From: Pseudomonadota bacterium
Lineage (GTDB): Bacteria > Pseudomonadota > Alphaproteobacteria > Rhizobiales > Xanthobacteraceae
Assembly (NCBI GenBank): GCA_023431725.1
Contig: JAEYVN010000058.1
Span: forward strand, 1 to 6,178
Length of the DNA stretch: 6,178 nucleotides
Reading direction: 5' to 3'
Shown: one piece after another, positions 5,661 to 6,178 of the stretch
Numbering within the stretch: the first letter of the stretch is position 1
How the letters are laid out: the number at the start of each line of letters is the position of its first letter
Made by a program: the position numbers and the translations under genes
Notes under the pieces: model-generated
Database searches by the model: none
The model's input: the letters and a program-made list of their open reading frames with translations, nothing else
Told to the model about the DNA's origin: nothing

Positions 5661-6178
5661 ATGCAGCGATATCATAGACATAGATTTAGCATCGCGCCGA
5701 TGATGGACTGGACCGATACGCGGTGCCGGTTCTTCCATCGGCTGCTGACGCGGCATGCGCTGCTTTATACCGAGATGATCACGACGGGCGCGGTTCTGCA
5801 CGGGGACCGTCAGCGCTTGCTGCGGTTCGATCCGTCGGAGCATCCGGTGGCGCTCCAACTCGGTGGCTCGAACCCCGTGGAACTCGCGCAGAGCGCCCGG
5901 ATCGCCGAGGACTTTGGGTACGATGAGATCAACCTCAATGTCGGCTGCCCATCCGACCGCGTGCAGGAAGGGCGCTTCGGCGCCTGCCTGATGGCGGAGC
6001 CTGCACTCGTCGGCGAATGTGTGGTCGCCATGAAGGCTGCGGTCCGGACCCCGGTGACAGTGAAATGCCGCATCGGCATCGATGAGCAGGATCCTGAAGA
6101 GGCGCTCGAGACATTGACCCGGGCCGTCAAGTCGGCCGGTGTCGATGCGCTGATCGTACACGCGCGCAAGGCTTGGCT
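5661..6178 (+). CDS. dusA: tRNA-dihydrouridine synthase A (N-terminal half, cut by window end)
   Basis: This is an FMN-dependent enzyme that uses NADPH to reduce uridine to dihydrouridine in the D-loop of tRNA (positions 20/20a for the DusA type). The first 172 residues of a protein normally about 330-345 long are present, and the frame is open to the window edge. Hallmarks are FSIAPMMDWTD (9-19) at the first barrel strand and flavin site, LLYTEMITTGA (34-44), PVALQLGGS (62-70), and NLNVGCPSDRVQEGRFGACLM (91-111) with the conserved cysteine (Cys96). VTVKCRIGID (132-141) and VHARKAWL at the edge follow. The pattern KCRIGID...HARKAWL fits DusA rather than DusB or DusC. An in-frame TGA at 5640-5642 limits the start. 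ATG 5661, after a weak AAGAAA site, is the first start codon. It is a housekeeping gene, not obviously tied to its neighbours. Confidence 0.95.
   Translation, partial: MQRYHRHRFSIAPMMDWTDTRCRFFHRLLTRHALLYTEMITTGAVLHGDRQRLLRFDPSEHPVALQLGGSNPVELAQSARIAEDFGYDEINLNVGCPSDRVQEGRFGACLMAEPALVGECVVAMKAAVRTPVTVKCRIGIDEQDPEEALETLTRAVKSAGVDALIVHARKAW

Noticed and set aside
1..6178. Defence system, mobile element or CRISPR array
   Set aside because: No transposase, integrase, nuclease or helicase motif, terminal inverted repeats or spaced direct repeats were seen; the genes are regulatory, metabolic and housekeeping.

Overview
The window looks like chromosomal DNA of an alphaproteobacterium. The base composition is GC-rich, the codon choice is rhizobial in style, and the GAF-GGDEF-EAL and DusA proteins read like those of the Bradyrhizobium/Afipia/Rhodopseudomonas group. 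That group assignment is an inference from sequence style, not a database result. All intact genes read left to right. There is no rRNA, tRNA, CRISPR array or recognisable transposase.

Layout: (1) 37-1158 encodes a 373-residue protein of unknown function. It contains an internal duplication that I can align by eye, and a CtrA-like sequence and a good ribosome binding site lie just upstream. (2) 1159-1306 carries two successive stem-loops and then a possible regulator half-site. (3) 1307-2128 is an IclR-family regulator. (4) 2129-2239 contains a near-perfect 27-bp palindrome and a GC-rich leader hairpin. (5) 2240-3262 is an ACMSD-type amidohydrolase (amidohydrolase family 2). (6) 3263-3631 has no intact gene. 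One base after the amidohydrolase stop it holds the decayed start of an FAD-dependent aromatic monooxygenase, then a possible C-terminal scrap of the same family on the opposite strand, then an AT-rich promoter-like stretch. (7) 3632-5482 is a GAF-GGDEF-EAL cyclic-di-GMP enzyme. (8) 5483-5660 is a non-coding spacer. (9) 5661-6178 is the first half of dusA, running off the window.

The most coherent unit is the block from the IclR regulator through the amidohydrolase to the ruined monooxygenase. It looks like the remains of a small catabolic operon for an aromatic or similar ring compound: regulator, operator palindrome, ring-acid hydrolase or decarboxylase, and a flavin hydroxylase that has been lost. 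The cyclic-di-GMP enzyme and DusA appear unrelated to that block. The best leads are the palindrome, the decayed monooxygenase and the duplicated unknown protein.
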